DNA of 64,000 nucleotides from Pseudomonas sp. CFII64 (GCF_000416235.1 NZ_ATLO01000047.1:62001-126000), one strand, 5' to 3'; counted from the stretch's first letter, positions 1-9,707 are shown. Translations and numbers: made by a program. The notes: generated by a model not told the origin, from the letters alone.

Positions 1-87
1 TCTTATTTTCAGTTGTACGATGACTTACGACATCAGCGCAGGACTGATGATCCATTCACTTTTTTTGCTTCCCAGGGTGTTCGAATA

Positions 88-999
88 ATGAATCCACAAG
101 AACTGAAGTCCATCCTTTCACACGGTCTGCTGTCCTTCCCGGTTACCGATTTCAATGCTCAGGGCGACTTCCATCGCGCTGGCTACATCAAACGTCTTGA
201 GTGGTTGGCCCCGTACGGCGCCAGCGCTTTGTTCGCTGCCGGCGGTACAGGTGAGTTCTTCTCCCTGGCAGCCAGCGAATACTCCGAAGTGATCAAGACT
301 GCGGTCGATACTTGCGCGACCAGCGTGCCGATTCTTGCCGGTGTCGGCGGTTCTACCCGCCAGGCTATCGAATACGCGCAAGAAGCCGAGCGTCTGGGTG
401 CCAAAGGTCTGTTGCTGCTGCCGCACTACCTGACTGAAGCCAGCCAGGACGGTGTTGCCGCCCACGTTGAAGCTGTGTGCAAATCGGTCAAGATCGGCGT
501 CATCGTCTACAACCGTAACGTGTGCCGCCTGACCGCTCCGCTGCTGGAACAACTGGCCGAGCGTTGCCCGAATCTGATCGGCTACAAAGATGGCCTGGGC
601 GATATCGAACTGATGGTTTCGATCCGTCGTCGCCTCGGTGATCGCTTCTCGTACCTGGGCGGTTTGCCGACCGCTGAAGTCTACGCCGCTGCCTACAAGG
701 CGCTGGGCGTACCGGTTTACTCGTCTGCGGTGTTCAACTTCGTACCGAAACTGGCGATGGACTTCTACCACGCTATCGCCAAGGACGATCACGTTGCGGT
801 CGGCAAAATGATCGACGACTTCTTCCTGCCATACCTGGACATTCGTAACCGTAAATCCGGTTATGCCGTGAGCATCGTCAAGGCCGGCGCCAAAATCGCT
901 GGCTATGACGCAGGTCCGGTGCGGACCCCACTGACTGACCTGACCGCTGAAGAGTACGAAATGCTCGCAGCCTTGATGGACAAGCAGGGTAAGCAGTAA
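88..999 (+). CDS. kdgD: 5-dehydro-4-deoxyglucarate dehydratase
   Basis: A 303-aa class I aldolase-like (DapA superfamily) enzyme that decarboxylates and dehydrates 5-keto-4-deoxyglucarate to 2-oxoglutarate semialdehyde in glucarate/galactarate catabolism. Visible are the GGTGEFFSL phosphate/substrate loop (about residues 50-58), the YNRN segment and the Schiff-base lysine context GYKDGLGD (about 170-177). The start at ATG 88 is chosen because the upstream in-frame extension looks non-coding and homologues begin MNPQELK. It is followed by a terminator and then a sugar-diacid transporter and GarD, so it is part of a saccharate-use cluster whose left part lies outside the window. Confidence 0.93.
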   Translation: MNPQELKSILSHGLLSFPVTDFNAQGDFHRAGYIKRLEWLAPYGASALFAAGGTGEFFSLAASEYSEVIKTAVDTCATSVPILAGVGGSTRQAIEYAQEAERLGAKGLLLLPHYLTEASQDGVAAHVEAVCKSVKIGVIVYNRNVCRLTAPLLEQLAERCPNLIGYKDGLGDIELMVSIRRRLGDRFSYLGGLPTAEVYAAAYKALGVPVYSSAVFNFVPKLAMDFYHAIAKDDHVAVGKMIDDFFLPYLDIRNRKSGYAVSIVKAGAKIAGYDAGPVRTPLTDLTAEEYEMLAALMDKQGKQ

Positions 1000-1017
1000 C
1001 AAATCCACAGGTAATCA

Positions 1018-1042
1018 ACCGCTGAGCGATCAGCGGTTTTTT
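1018..1042 (+). terminator. Rho-independent terminator after kdgD
   Basis: An 8-bp perfect stem (ACCGCTGA / TCAGCGGT) with a GCGA tetraloop followed by a run of T residues, about 18 nt after the kdgD stop. Confidence 0.85.
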
Positions 1043-1204
1043 GCCCTTGGGTGTTTGCCAGCAGCAAGGATCGTAAGGACGCGTTTGTACTGTAGGTAGG
1101 ACGACTCGCCATGAGCGATATCGCCTAAGGGGCCGGCAGGCGTTAGCAACACAAAAAAACAGTTTTACCCGCGTAAAAAAAATAATTAGTGGGAGTTCAC
1201 ACAC

Positions 1205-2578
1205 ATGCTGAAAACCAAGCCGACTCACGTCCGCTATTTGATCCTGCTCATGCTGTTCCTGGTGACCACGATCAACTACGCCGACCGCGCCACCATCGCT
1301 ATCGCAGGTTCAAGCCTGCAAAAAGACCTTGGCATCGACGCCGTCACTCTCGGGTTCATCTTCTCTGCATTTGGTTGGGCCTACGTGGCCGGTCAGATCC
1401 CGGGCGGCTGGCTGCTCGACCGCTTCGGTTCCAAAAAAATCTACGCCCTGAGTATTTTCACCTGGTCGCTGTTCACCTTGCTGCAAGGCTATGTCGGTGA
1501 ATTCGGTGTCTCCTCTGCAATCATCGTGCTGTTCATGCTGCGCTTCATGGTAGGTCTGGCCGAAGCGCCTTCCTTCCCTGGCAACGCCCGCATCGTGGCT
1601 GCCTGGTTTCCGACCGCCGAACGTGGCACGGCATCCGCCATCTTCAACTCCGCGCAATACTTCGCCACTGTGCTGTTCGCGCCTTTGATGGGCTGGATCG
1701 TCTACACCTATGGCTGGCAGCATGTGTTCGTCGTGATGGGTGCCATCGGCATCGTGTTCTCGGTGGTCTGGATGAAAGTCATCTACAGCCCGCGCGAACA
1801 CCCACGCATCAACAAGGAAGAGTTCGATCACATCGCCAACAACGGCGGCATGGTCGATATGGATCAGGACAAAGGCAAAGGCAGCAGCTCGGGCCCGAAA
1901 TGGGACTACATCCGTCAATTGCTGACCAACCGCATGATGCTTGGCATCTACCTGAGCCAGTACTGCATCAACGGCATCACCTACTTCTTCCTGACCTGGT
2001 TCCCGGTGTATCTGGTTCAGGAACGCGGCATGACCATCCTCAAGGCCGGTATCATTGCGTCCTTGCCAGCGATCTGCGGCTTTATTGGTGGCGTGTTGGG
2101 CGGGATCATTTCCGACTACCTGCTGCGTAAGGGCCATTCCCTGACCTTCGCTCGCAAAGCACCGATCATTGGCGGTCTGTTGCTGTCGACGACCATCGTC
2201 GCGTGCAACTATGTCGACGTCGAATGGATGGTGGTGGGCTTCATGGCACTGGCGTTCTTCGGTAAAGGTGTAGGCGCACTGGGTTGGGCGGTCATGTCCG
2301 ATGCCTCGCCGAAACAGATTGCCGGTTTGAGCGGCGGCCTGTTCAACACTTTCGGTAACATTGCATCGATCACTACCCCCATCGTGATTGGCTACATCAT
2401 CAGCACCACTGGCTCGTTCAAATGGGCGCTGGTGTTCGTGGGTGCCAATGCCGTCGTGGCAGTGTTCAGCTACATCTTCATCGTGGGTGAGATCAAACGC
2501 GTTGAATTGAAAGAGCCTCCAACCAAGGGGCCACTGATTGGCGATAACGCCAGCGACCTTTCTCAAGCTAAATCCTGA
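1205..2578 (+). CDS. MFS transporter, glucarate/galactarate (GudP-like)
   Basis: A 457-aa, roughly 12-helix inner-membrane transporter of the major facilitator anion:cation symporter family. The N-terminus NYADRATIAIAG, the GGWLLDRFGSKK loop between helices 2 and 3, and a long charged central loop (about residues 195-230) are typical of GudP/GarP-type hexarate permeases. A GGGAG ribosome site lies about 9 nt before ATG 1205. It ends 11 nt before garD, so the two are probably one transcription unit importing and dehydrating galactarate/glucarate. Exact substrate is inferred from the neighbours, not from the sequence. Confidence 0.87.
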   Translation: MLKTKPTHVRYLILLMLFLVTTINYADRATIAIAGSSLQKDLGIDAVTLGFIFSAFGWAYVAGQIPGGWLLDRFGSKKIYALSIFTWSLFTLLQGYVGEFGVSSAIIVLFMLRFMVGLAEAPSFPGNARIVAAWFPTAERGTASAIFNSAQYFATVLFAPLMGWIVYTYGWQHVFVVMGAIGIVFSVVWMKVIYSPREHPRINKEEFDHIANNGGMVDMDQDKGKGSSSGPKWDYIRQLLTNRMMLGIYLSQYCINGITYFFLTWFPVYLVQERGMTILKAGIIASLPAICGFIGGVLGGIISDYLLRKGHSLTFARKAPIIGGLLLSTTIVACNYVDVEWMVVGFMALAFFGKGVGALGWAVMSDASPKQIAGLSGGLFNTFGNIASITTPIVIGYIISTTGSFKWALVFVGANAVVAVFSYIFIVGEIKRVELKEPPTKGPLIGDNASDLSQAKS

Positions 2579-2589
2579 GGAAAACCGTG

Positions 2590-4143
2590 ATGAACCTGAT
2601 TCAACATGCCGATTCGCCACGTTACATCCGGCTCCATGAGCTGGACAACGTGGTCGTGGTGGTCAACGACCAGGGTGTGCCAGCCGGCACCGAGTTCGAC
2701 AATGGCCTGGTGACCATCGACAACGTACCGCAGAGCCACAAGGTCAACACCGTCGATATCGCCGAAGGCGAGCCGATTATCCGTTACGGGCATACCATTG
2801 GTTATGCCTTGCAGCCGATTCCACGGGGCAGTTGGGTCAGGGAAGATCAGCTGCGCATGCCGTCCGCGCCAGCGCTGGACAGCTTGCCGATGTCTGACGC
2901 GGTGCCGCAACAGCAGGCGCCGCTGGAAGGGTTCACCTTCGAGGGTTACCGCAACGCCGACGGCACCGTCGGCACGCGCAACATTCTTGGCATCACCACT
3001 ACCGTGCAGTGCGTGACCGGTGTGCTGGACCATGCGGTCAAGCGCATTCGTGACGAGTTGCTGCCCAAATACCCGAACGTCGATGACGTGGTGGCGCTGA
3101 CCCACAGCTACGGCTGCGGCGTTGCCATTACGGCCACTGACGCATACATCCCGATTCGTACCGTGCGCAATCTGGCCCGCAACCCGAACCTGGGCGGCGA
3201 AGCGTTGGTCATCAGTCTGGGCTGCGAGAAATTGCAGGCCGGACAGGTTATGCATGAAGACGACAGCTCGGTGGATCTCAGTGATCCATGGCTCTACAAG
3301 CTTCAGGATTCCAGCCACGGCTTCAATGAAATGATCGAGCAGATCATGGAACTGGCTGAAGTGCGCCTGAAAAAACTCGATCAGCGTCGTCGCGAAACGG
3401 TGCCGGCCTCCGAGTTGATTCTGGGCATGCAGTGCGGTGGCAGCGATGCGTTTTCCGGCATTACCGCCAACCCTGCCTTGGGTTACGCCTCGGACCTGTT
3501 GCTGCGCGCCGGTGCCACGGTGATGTTTTCCGAAGTCACCGAAGTGCGGGACGCCATCTACTTGCTCACCGCCCGCGCCGAGTCGCAGGAAGTGGCCGAA
3601 GAACTGGTTCGCGAAATGGACTGGTACGACCGGTACCTGGCCAAAGGTGAAGCGGATCGCAGCGCCAACACCACGCCGGGCAACAAGAAGGGCGGGTTGT
3701 CGAATATCGTCGAGAAGTCCCTGGGATCGATCGTCAAATCCGGCAGCAGCGCGATCAACGGGGTGCTTGGCCCTGGCGAACGCTTCAAGCGCAAAGGTCT
3801 GATTTTCTGTGCGACTCCAGCCAGCGATTTTGTCTGCGGTACCTTGCAGCTGGCCGCCGGGATGAACCTGCACGTGTTCACCACGGGACGCGGCACGCCT
3901 TACGGTCTGGCCATGGCGCCGGTGGTCAAGGTTTCGACCCGTACCGAGCTCGCTCAGCGCTGGCCGGACCTGATTGATATCGACGCAGGTCGCATCGCCA
4001 CAGGCCGCGCCAGCATCGAAGACCTGGGATGGGAGCTGTTCCACTTCTATCTGGACGTGGCCAGCGGCAAGAAGAAAACCTGGACCGAGCACTATCGTTT
4101 GCACAACGACATTACTTTGTTCAACCCCGCGCCGATTACCTGA
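2590..4143 (+). CDS. garD: Galactarate dehydratase
   Basis: A 517-aa UxaA-family hydro-lyase that converts galactarate to 5-keto-4-deoxyglucarate, the substrate of KdgD upstream. The N-terminal SAF-like domain (residues 1-90) is followed by the large catalytic part with HSYGCG, SLGCEKLQAG and GMQCGGSDAFSG metal/cysteine motifs and C-terminal TGRGTPYG. Length matches E. coli GarD. ATG 2590 is preferred over the overlapping GTG 2587 because AGGA is about 8 nt from the ATG. Immediately downstream of the MFS transporter. UxaA-family altronate dehydratases are similar, but the KdgD context favours galactarate. Confidence 0.9.
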   Translation: MNLIQHADSPRYIRLHELDNVVVVVNDQGVPAGTEFDNGLVTIDNVPQSHKVNTVDIAEGEPIIRYGHTIGYALQPIPRGSWVREDQLRMPSAPALDSLPMSDAVPQQQAPLEGFTFEGYRNADGTVGTRNILGITTTVQCVTGVLDHAVKRIRDELLPKYPNVDDVVALTHSYGCGVAITATDAYIPIRTVRNLARNPNLGGEALVISLGCEKLQAGQVMHEDDSSVDLSDPWLYKLQDSSHGFNEMIEQIMELAEVRLKKLDQRRRETVPASELILGMQCGGSDAFSGITANPALGYASDLLLRAGATVMFSEVTEVRDAIYLLTARAESQEVAEELVREMDWYDRYLAKGEADRSANTTPGNKKGGLSNIVEKSLGSIVKSGSSAINGVLGPGERFKRKGLIFCATPASDFVCGTLQLAAGMNLHVFTTGRGTPYGLAMAPVVKVSTRTELAQRWPDLIDIDAGRIATGRASIEDLGWELFHFYLDVASGKKKTWTEHYRLHNDITLFNPAPIT

Positions 4144-4207
4144 TCTGGCGCAACTGGAGCGAGGCTTGCCTTGTTTAAGCGCGCCTCTGTGACTGGAGCG
4201 CAGCAAT

Positions 4208-4312
4208 TGTAGGACCGGATTTATCCGGGAAGGCGTCAGTGCGGGCGATGAAGATTTTCATCGATTGCACCGGCCTCTTCGCGGGCAAGCGTCGCTCCAA
4301 CGGAACCTGGGT
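4208..4312. repeat. REP-like intergenic repeat
   Basis: Contains GTAGGACCGGATTTATCCGG, a small hairpin, and TTCGCGGGCAAGCGTCGCTC, the core of the short palindromic elements scattered between genes in fluorescent pseudomonads. Related copies occur in this window near 10.6, 11.1, 16.7 and 57.8 kb. Confidence 0.5.
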
Positions 4313-4314
4313 TT

Positions 4315-5298
4315 CTACCCCGCCTTCCCCGCACAGAAATGCGCCAGGGTCAAAATGCTGCGGGTTATGGGCATTGGCACGTTGGCGCGTTCGGCCAGTT
4401 CCAGCACGGCATCGCCAATCGCCGCCAGTTCCAGCGGCAAGCCTTTCTCGAAGTCTTGCAGCATGGACGTGCGCACCGCACCCATGCTTGCGCCAAAGCG
4501 AATGAACGCTTCGCGGTCCATGCTCACGCTGGCGTCATAGGTCGTGGCAAGCAGCATCGCCTCCTGAAACATGCCCATTGCCAAGTCACGCATCTGCGGC
4601 AAGCCATAGATCTGCCCCAGCGTCGCGCCGGTGATCACCGAGACCGGATTGGACGTCAGGTTGGCGATGATTTTCGTCCACAACTGATCGCGTAACCGGT
4701 CGGTGCCTTGCGCCTCGATACCGGATGCCTCGATGAGTGCCCGCACGCGTTCCAGACGGGGCGTCAGTTTGTTATCCAGTTCACCGAAGATGATTCGATA
4801 AGGATCGTCGGATTTGACCACGCCAGGGCTCGGACATTGGGCGGTGACGAATACGACGCAGCCAATGATCTGGTTCAGATCCAGCGCATCGGTCAGCAGG
4901 CCGCCAGGGTCGACCGCTTCGATTCGTTCGCCATCGAAGCGACCGCCTTCGCCATGGAAGTACCACCACGGCACGCCATTGACCACCGGTATGACGACCG
5001 TTTGCGGGCCGATCAGGGGGCGGATTTTCGGCAGCATCTTGCTGAGGGAATGGGCTTTGGCGCAGAGAAATACCAGGTCCTGTTCGCCCAGGACGATTGC
5101 GTTGTCGCTGGCATTGACCCGCACGTGATGCTCTCCGTGCACATCGCTCAGGTGAATGCCGTCACGCTGCAGGATGCCCAGGGTTTCGCCCCGAGCGAAC
5201 ACATTGATCGCCTGGCCACTCAAGGCCATGCGGGCCGCCAGCGTGCAGCCGATAGCGCCCGCACCGGCGACGCAAATGCGCAGGGAAGAAGAATTCAT
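4315..5298 (-). CDS. PanE/ApbA-family 2-dehydropantoate 2-reductase-like oxidoreductase
   Basis: A 327-aa ketopantoate reductase-type enzyme. N-terminal Rossmann fold with the dinucleotide loop GAGAIGC (about residues 12-18), the VNGVPWWYF segment near residue 110 and the C-terminal helical ApbA_C domain with the conserved LWTKIIANLTSNPVS segment (about 210-224). A second member of the same subfamily lies at 23555-24541. Such paralogues are often not the biosynthetic PanE and act on unknown 2-oxo acids, so the name marks family membership only. It converges on the garD transcript across a REP-like spacer. Confidence 0.82.
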   Translation of the reverse strand: MNSSSLRICVAGAGAIGCTLAARMALSGQAINVFARGETLGILQRDGIHLSDVHGEHHVRVNASDNAIVLGEQDLVFLCAKAHSLSKMLPKIRPLIGPQTVVIPVVNGVPWWYFHGEGGRFDGERIEAVDPGGLLTDALDLNQIIGCVVFVTAQCPSPGVVKSDDPYRIIFGELDNKLTPRLERVRALIEASGIEAQGTDRLRDQLWTKIIANLTSNPVSVITGATLGQIYGLPQMRDLAMGMFQEAMLLATTYDASVSMDREAFIRFGASMGAVRTSMLQDFEKGLPLELAAIGDAVLELAERANVPMPITRSILTLAHFCAGKAG

Positions 5299-5407
5299 GA
5301 CGACTCCGACTGGAAAGACATCCCTAAAATGCTCCGGGATGTGCTCAGTATTTACCGGTCGGCAGTTGTCGCACAGCAGTTTTTACAGCTTGGCGGGGCG
5401 GTGCTGT

Positions 5408-6049
5408 TCAGACGCTTGCCGACACCAGTGATGTCGACAACATAGCCACGTCCCGCAGGTACTCCGGAGTCAGGTGGTTGTACCAGAGCAGAATCATCTC
5501 CACCAGGGACGTCACCAGCACCAGAAGGCCGACGCCCCATGCCGCTGCGGCGTAAAGAAACCCTTTGCCTTCATCCAGACGCATGAAGGTCGTGATGCCG
5601 ACGAACAGCAGGTACGTCGAATACAGGCCCGCCAGGCCCAGCACGGCTATTGCCAGCCAGCGACTGGGATACAGGCCGGCCAAACCGGCGAGCATAAGCG
5701 GCGTAGCGGTATAGGCCGCGAAACCGATGCATTGATTGAGCGTCGGCCGGGCTTCGAACGTGCGGGACATCCAGCGGATGAACGCGCCCATGATGATCGT
5801 GCCGATCAGAATGGTTACGTAGAGCATCACGCACAGCTGCAACGCACTGCTCGGGGTCAAGCGAACGTTCTCACCTTCCGCCAGGCTCCAGCCCACTTGT
5901 GTGGTGCCGATGTACAGGCTTATCGCCGGTATCAACGCCAACACCAGCAAATGCAGCAGATAGTGGCGCGGGTGCTGTTCTTCGTCCTGGCGAATGTCCC
6001 GCCATGCATGTTCGGGGTGAGTGAACAATTTAATGAAGTGCGCAGTCAT
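5408..6049 (-). CDS. Yip1 domain family membrane protein
   Basis: A 213-aa predicted inner-membrane protein with about five hydrophobic segments. The opening HFIKLFTHPEHAWRDIR is the signature of the bacterial Yip1/YIPF-like family, after which helices follow at about residues 30-50, 70-92, 105-130, 130-152 and 165-190. Biochemical role is unknown. It is a single gene whose promoter would lie in the 260-nt gap before the alcohol dehydrogenase on the opposite strand. Confidence 0.8.
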   Translation of the reverse strand: MTAHFIKLFTHPEHAWRDIRQDEEQHPRHYLLHLLVLALIPAISLYIGTTQVGWSLAEGENVRLTPSSALQLCVMLYVTILIGTIIMGAFIRWMSRTFEARPTLNQCIGFAAYTATPLMLAGLAGLYPSRWLAIAVLGLAGLYSTYLLFVGITTFMRLDEGKGFLYAAAAWGVGLLVLVTSLVEMILLWYNHLTPEYLRDVAMLSTSLVSASV

Positions 6050-6310
6050 GGCAAATCCCTCTTGCTCTAAGCAGCCTCCAGATTACGGCACGCAGCCGTG
6101 TCAACTCGTTAGAGGTTAGTTGGCCGATGAGTTCAGCGCAAAAGGCTGAACGGTAGGTGGACTAATTCTGCTGCGCTGTGGGATGTAACTGTTCGGCCCG
6201 CTGGTCAACTTATTACACCGAGGTCTGAACTTTAGTTCGTCCAGCGACCTCCTTTTATTCAAGTACTGCAATTACTGGTATCAAAAAAGCCACTTGTTCG
6301 GGAGAACTCC

Positions 6311-7528
6311 ATGCGCGCACTTACCTATCACGGGGCCCACGATGTCAGGGTCGAAACTGTCGCTGATCCGGTCATTCAGGAAGTTGACGATATCCTTCTG
6401 AAAGTCACGGCAACTGCCATCTGTGGCTCGGATTTGCACCTGTATCGCGGCAAGATTCCCGCCACCGAGCACGGCGATATTTTTGGTCATGAGTTCATGG
6501 GCATTGTCGAGGAAGTCGGCTCTCACGTCACGGCAGTCCAGCCGGGGGACCGCGTAGTCATCCCGTTTGTGATTGCTTGCGGCAGTTGCTTCTTCTGTCA
6601 GCTGGATCAATTCGCCGCCTGCGAAACCACCAACACCGGACGTGGCGCGATTCTGAATAAAAAGTCGATTCCACCTGGGGCCGCGCTGTTTGGTTTCAGT
6701 CACCTGTACGGCGGGATTCCGGGCGGCCAGGCGGAATACGTGCGGGTACCCAAAGGCAATACCGGGCCATTCAAGGTGCCAGGCACGCTGTCTGATGAAA
6801 AGGTGCTGTTCCTCTCAGACATTTTGCCCACCGCCTGGCAAGCGGTGCTCAATGCCGGCATTGGCAAGGGTTCCAGCGTCGCGATTTATGGCGCTGGCCC
6901 GGTCGGGCTGCTCAGTGCGGCGTGCGCGCGGATGCTGGGTGCGGAGAAGATCTTCATGGTCGATCACCACCCGTATCGCCTCGCCTACGCAGAGGCCACG
7001 TATGGCGTCATCCCGATCAACTTCGACGATGACGACGATCCGGCCGATACGATTATTCGCCAGACCGCTGGCATGCGTGGCGTTGACGGGGTGATCGATG
7101 CGGTGGGTTTCGAAGCCAAGGGCAGCACCACGGAAACCATTCTCGCCACCCTCAAGCTCGAAGGCAGCAGCGGTAAGGCGTTGCGCCAGTGCATCGCGGC
7201 GGTGCGTCGTGGCGGGACGGTGAGCGTGCCGGGTGTTTACGCCGGCTTCATCCACGGCTTCATGTTTGGTGATGCCTTCGACAAGGGCCTGACGTTCAAG
7301 ATGGGCCAGACCCACGTGCAGCGTTATCTGCCGGAGTTGCTGGAACACATCGAAAGCGGCGCGTTGAATCCCGAAGCGATCATCACCCATCGGATGTCAC
7401 TGGAAGAGGCGGCCGAAGGCTACAAGATCTTCGACAAGAAAGAAGAGGACTGCCGCAAGGTGATTCTCACGCCGGGTTTCGACAGTCGTGTCGGCGAACC
7501 GGAAGGCGTGGTAGTCCCGGCGGTTTAG
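6311..7528 (+). CDS. Zinc-dependent alcohol dehydrogenase (FDH-like)
   Basis: A 405-aa medium-chain dehydrogenase. Catalytic zinc motif ICGSDLHLY and GHEFMGIVEEVG (about residues 37-70), a structural zinc cluster with four cysteines CGSCFFCQLDQFAAC (about 96-110), and the NAD(P) loop GAGPVGLLSA (about 195-204). The extended insertion after the zinc cluster and overall length resemble glutathione-independent formaldehyde dehydrogenase-like proteins, but the substrate cannot be read from sequence. GGGAG lies 8 nt before ATG 6311, and a strong terminator follows the stop. Confidence 0.88.
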   Translation: MRALTYHGAHDVRVETVADPVIQEVDDILLKVTATAICGSDLHLYRGKIPATEHGDIFGHEFMGIVEEVGSHVTAVQPGDRVVIPFVIACGSCFFCQLDQFAACETTNTGRGAILNKKSIPPGAALFGFSHLYGGIPGGQAEYVRVPKGNTGPFKVPGTLSDEKVLFLSDILPTAWQAVLNAGIGKGSSVAIYGAGPVGLLSAACARMLGAEKIFMVDHHPYRLAYAEATYGVIPINFDDDDDPADTIIRQTAGMRGVDGVIDAVGFEAKGSTTETILATLKLEGSSGKALRQCIAAVRRGGTVSVPGVYAGFIHGFMFGDAFDKGLTFKMGQTHVQRYLPELLEHIESGALNPEAIITHRMSLEEAAEGYKIFDKKEEDCRKVILTPGFDSRVGEPEGVVVPAV

Positions 7529-7537
7529 GCAACCAGG

Positions 7538-7566
7538 GCCGGAGGTCTTGTTTGAAGACCTCCGGC
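7538..7566 (+). terminator. Terminator after alcohol dehydrogenase
   Basis: A perfect 12-bp stem (GCCGGAGGTCTT / AAGACCTCCGGC) with a 5-nt loop; the following T tract is short. The next gene has its own AAGGAGG ribosome site just after it. Confidence 0.7.
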
Positions 7567-7588
7567 GTTTCTGCAAAGGAGGTGTGAG

Positions 7589-7822
7589 ATGGAAGTGTCT
7601 CAAGCAGGTATGTGGTTTGCGATTGGCGCTGCGGTGATCCTGCTGTTGGTGGATCTCTGGGCCATCAACAGTGTTTTTCGCAGCGACAAGAGCAGCGGCA
7701 CCAAGACCATGTGGGCCATTGTCATTTTGCTGTTGCCCGTGGTAGGGCTGGCGATCTGGGGGCTTGAAGGCCCTCGCGGTGTCGTCAAAGGGCCCACTTC
7801 GCCCGAGCACAGCAAGGGTTGA
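7589..7822 (+). CDS. PLDc N-terminal domain-like small membrane protein
   Basis: A 77-aa protein with two hydrophobic helices (about residues 8-28 and 38-58) separated by a short basic loop, as in the two-helix N-terminal domain of cardiolipin synthases (PLDc_N family). No catalytic phospholipase domain follows. An AAGGAGG ribosome site lies 6 nt before the ATG. Function unknown. Confidence 0.8.
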   Translation: MEVSQAGMWFAIGAAVILLLVDLWAINSVFRSDKSSGTKTMWAIVILLLPVVGLAIWGLEGPRGVVKGPTSPEHSKG

Positions 7823-7828
7823 AAGGCC

Positions 7829-8599
7829 TCAGGAATATTTCGACGAATGATGCGGGTAATCCACCAGACGTGCGCCGATCACCATTTCGCTGATCCAGTT
7901 GCTCAGCATCGAGCTGTAGATGCTTTGGCTGATGTCGCTGCTCAGCGCGTGGTCGGCGCCATCCACCAGCCGATACGTCAACGAATGCGCCAGCTCGAAC
8001 GCGCCGCGATAACTCATCAACGTGGCATGCGGTACGTAGTCGTCCTGTTCTGATTCGATGAGCAGCACATCTCCCTTGAATTCCTTGCACGCCGCCAGCG
8101 CGCGATTGTCCGCCGCAGTCACGGCCGAGCGGCGATAGTGGGCGAGTTTGTCGCGATCCAGTTCTTGCTTGGGCATCTCCCAGTCGGCGTCCCAATACAG
8201 CGCCGGCACCCGCAAGGCCAGCCATTTGACCGGGCGCAACCCGCTGAGGATCGTCGCCAGATAACCGCCATAACTGCTGCCGATCACGGCGATGGCGCTG
8301 TCGTCGACGGCCGGGTGGCTGACCAGTCGGTCGTAAGCGGCGACCAGATCCGCCAGGCTGTCTTCACGAGACACGCGGGCGCGCATTTCATGGGTGCGTT
8401 CATGGCCGCGCAAATCGAATGTCAGGCACACGCAGCCCAGGCCCGTGATGTTTTTCGCCCGGGCCAGGTCACGCTGTTGGCTGCCGCCCCAGCCGTGGAC
8501 GAACAGGATGCCGGGGATTTTCGCGCCTGGGGTCAGGATGGTTCCCGAGATCGACTGATCATCGACGGCAATTTCAATGCTTTCACTGCTGACGCTCAT
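7829..8599 (-). CDS. Alpha/beta hydrolase
   Basis: A 256-aa serine hydrolase. Oxyanion segment LFVHGWGGS (about residues 30-38), nucleophile elbow GSSYGGY (about 110) and a C-terminal histidine in DGADHAL. The start is ATG 8599 (MSVSSES), because the upstream in-frame extension only shadows the DUF3182 gene. It overlaps the stop of that gene by 17 nt, so the two are translationally coupled. Resembles dienelactone-hydrolase/acyl-peptidase types; substrate unknown. Confidence 0.85.
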   Translation of the reverse strand: MSVSSESIEIAVDDQSISGTILTPGAKIPGILFVHGWGGSQQRDLARAKNITGLGCVCLTFDLRGHERTHEMRARVSREDSLADLVAAYDRLVSHPAVDDSAIAVIGSSYGGYLATILSGLRPVKWLALRVPALYWDADWEMPKQELDRDKLAHYRRSAVTAADNRALAACKEFKGDVLLIESEQDDYVPHATLMSYRGAFELAHSLTYRLVDGADHALSSDISQSIYSSMLSNWISEMVIGARLVDYPHHSSKYS

Positions 8600-9707
8600 A
8601 AGGTTGAACCTGTGTGAATTTGGTAATGAAGCCCACGTCCGGGTCGTCGCCCTCGTAAAGCACATTGGCCCCTGCCGGGAGCGTAGTGGGGCCATAGATT
8701 TCGTGGGTGGAGGCGCAAATCGCCTGTAGGTCGGGATCGGCAGCGAATGCCAGCAAGGCTTCGACCTCCGCCGCGCTGGCGCCGCCGATACGCCAGGATT
8801 GCTCAAGCACGCCGGAGCAGCGCTCGCCTTGGGCGTTGGTGCCTTGGGCAATGTCGTAATTGCGTCGGGACGCGATCAAGTCGGGGAAACACTCAAAGGC
8901 CGCCTGCTCATAGCGCATCGCCTGAGTGATGGCTCGCCTGACGGATTCTTCGAGGGGTTGCTTGAGCAGCGTCTGATAATCGCCGCGCACGACCCACAGC
9001 GTGGAGCCGCCATAAACCGTTTCGCCCTGATTATCCTGAGTCAGGCATTGGGTGCCGTGATAACTGGCGGTGATCCCGGCAACGTTGACCTGACCGACGC
9101 TCAAAGTCACGACATCGGTCAGGTCCTCTTCCAGCACCAGCCCCCAGGTTTCGACTTCCGCCATGTCCTGCTGCGCGATGGCCTGGTCGAGCTCGGCTTG
9201 ATCGTGGGCCACGATCTGGCCGCGACCCGCCGTCGCCAGCACCGGTTTTATGCGTACCGGTCCGTTGGCCAGAATCAGTCGGCCCGCGCGATCCGCGTCC
9301 TGTTGGTTGAACACGGTGTAACCGGACAGCACTGCGTCTGCGGTTTGCTCGTCAAACTGCTCGGACCAGCCGGGTGGCTTGGCAGTGGCGTTGGGTATAA
9401 GGGGATGGGAGATGGCCTTGGTGGCCATGAACGGCTGCGCGATCAACCCACCGAACAGGTCGTTGGCGTCCTCGATATGCAGCGCGCTGTTTTCCTGCTT
9501 GCCGATCAGCGTGTCGGAAGGGACGTAATACAGGCCAGATTGCATATGGATGGCCTCGTCATACAGACCTTCAAACTGCGTCCCGAGCAACCCGGCGATT
9601 TTTTCTGCCAGTGCCTGATGTACAACAATTTCATGTGTTGCGAGCTTTTTATGGGTGGACAAGAGAACTACGGCAGCTTTTTTGGTGCTCGTTCTGGATC
9701 CGCTCAT
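8583..9707 (-). CDS. DUF3182 family protein (ATP-grasp-like)
   Basis: A 374-aa protein of the DUF3182 family. The start is ATG 9707 (MSGSRTS), preceded by CAGGAG at good spacing; the longer reading begins in unlikely sequence. The central part (about residues 150-300), with RIKPVLATAGRG, WGLVLEEDL and the following strands, reads like an ATP-grasp nucleotide-binding fold. Cotranscribed with the hydrolase that overlaps its 3' end. Function unknown. Confidence 0.78.
   Translation of the reverse strand: MSGSRTSTKKAAVVLLSTHKKLATHEIVVHQALAEKIAGLLGTQFEGLYDEAIHMQSGLYYVPSDTLIGKQENSALHIEDANDLFGGLIAQPFMATKAISHPLIPNATAKPPGWSEQFDEQTADAVLSGYTVFNQQDADRAGRLILANGPVRIKPVLATAGRGQIVAHDQAELDQAIAQQDMAEVETWGLVLEEDLTDVVTLSVGQVNVAGITASYHGTQCLTQDNQGETVYGGSTLWVVRGDYQTLLKQPLEESVRRAITQAMRYEQAAFECFPDLIASRRNYDIAQGTNAQGERCSGVLEQSWRIGGASAAEVEALLAFAADPDLQAICASTHEIYGPTTLPAGANVLYEGDDPDVGFITKFTQVQPYERQQ

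Noticed and set aside
118..4206. Long minus-strand ORFs opposite kdgD, the MFS gene and garD (296, 436 and 547 aa)
   Set aside because: Composition is rich in His, Arg and Gln as expected for antisense shadows of high-GC genes; the plus-strand frames match known families along their full length.
8600..8851. N-terminal extension of the alpha/beta hydrolase
   Set aside because: The extra 84 residues shadow the DUF3182 gene in another frame; ATG 8599 matches family starts.
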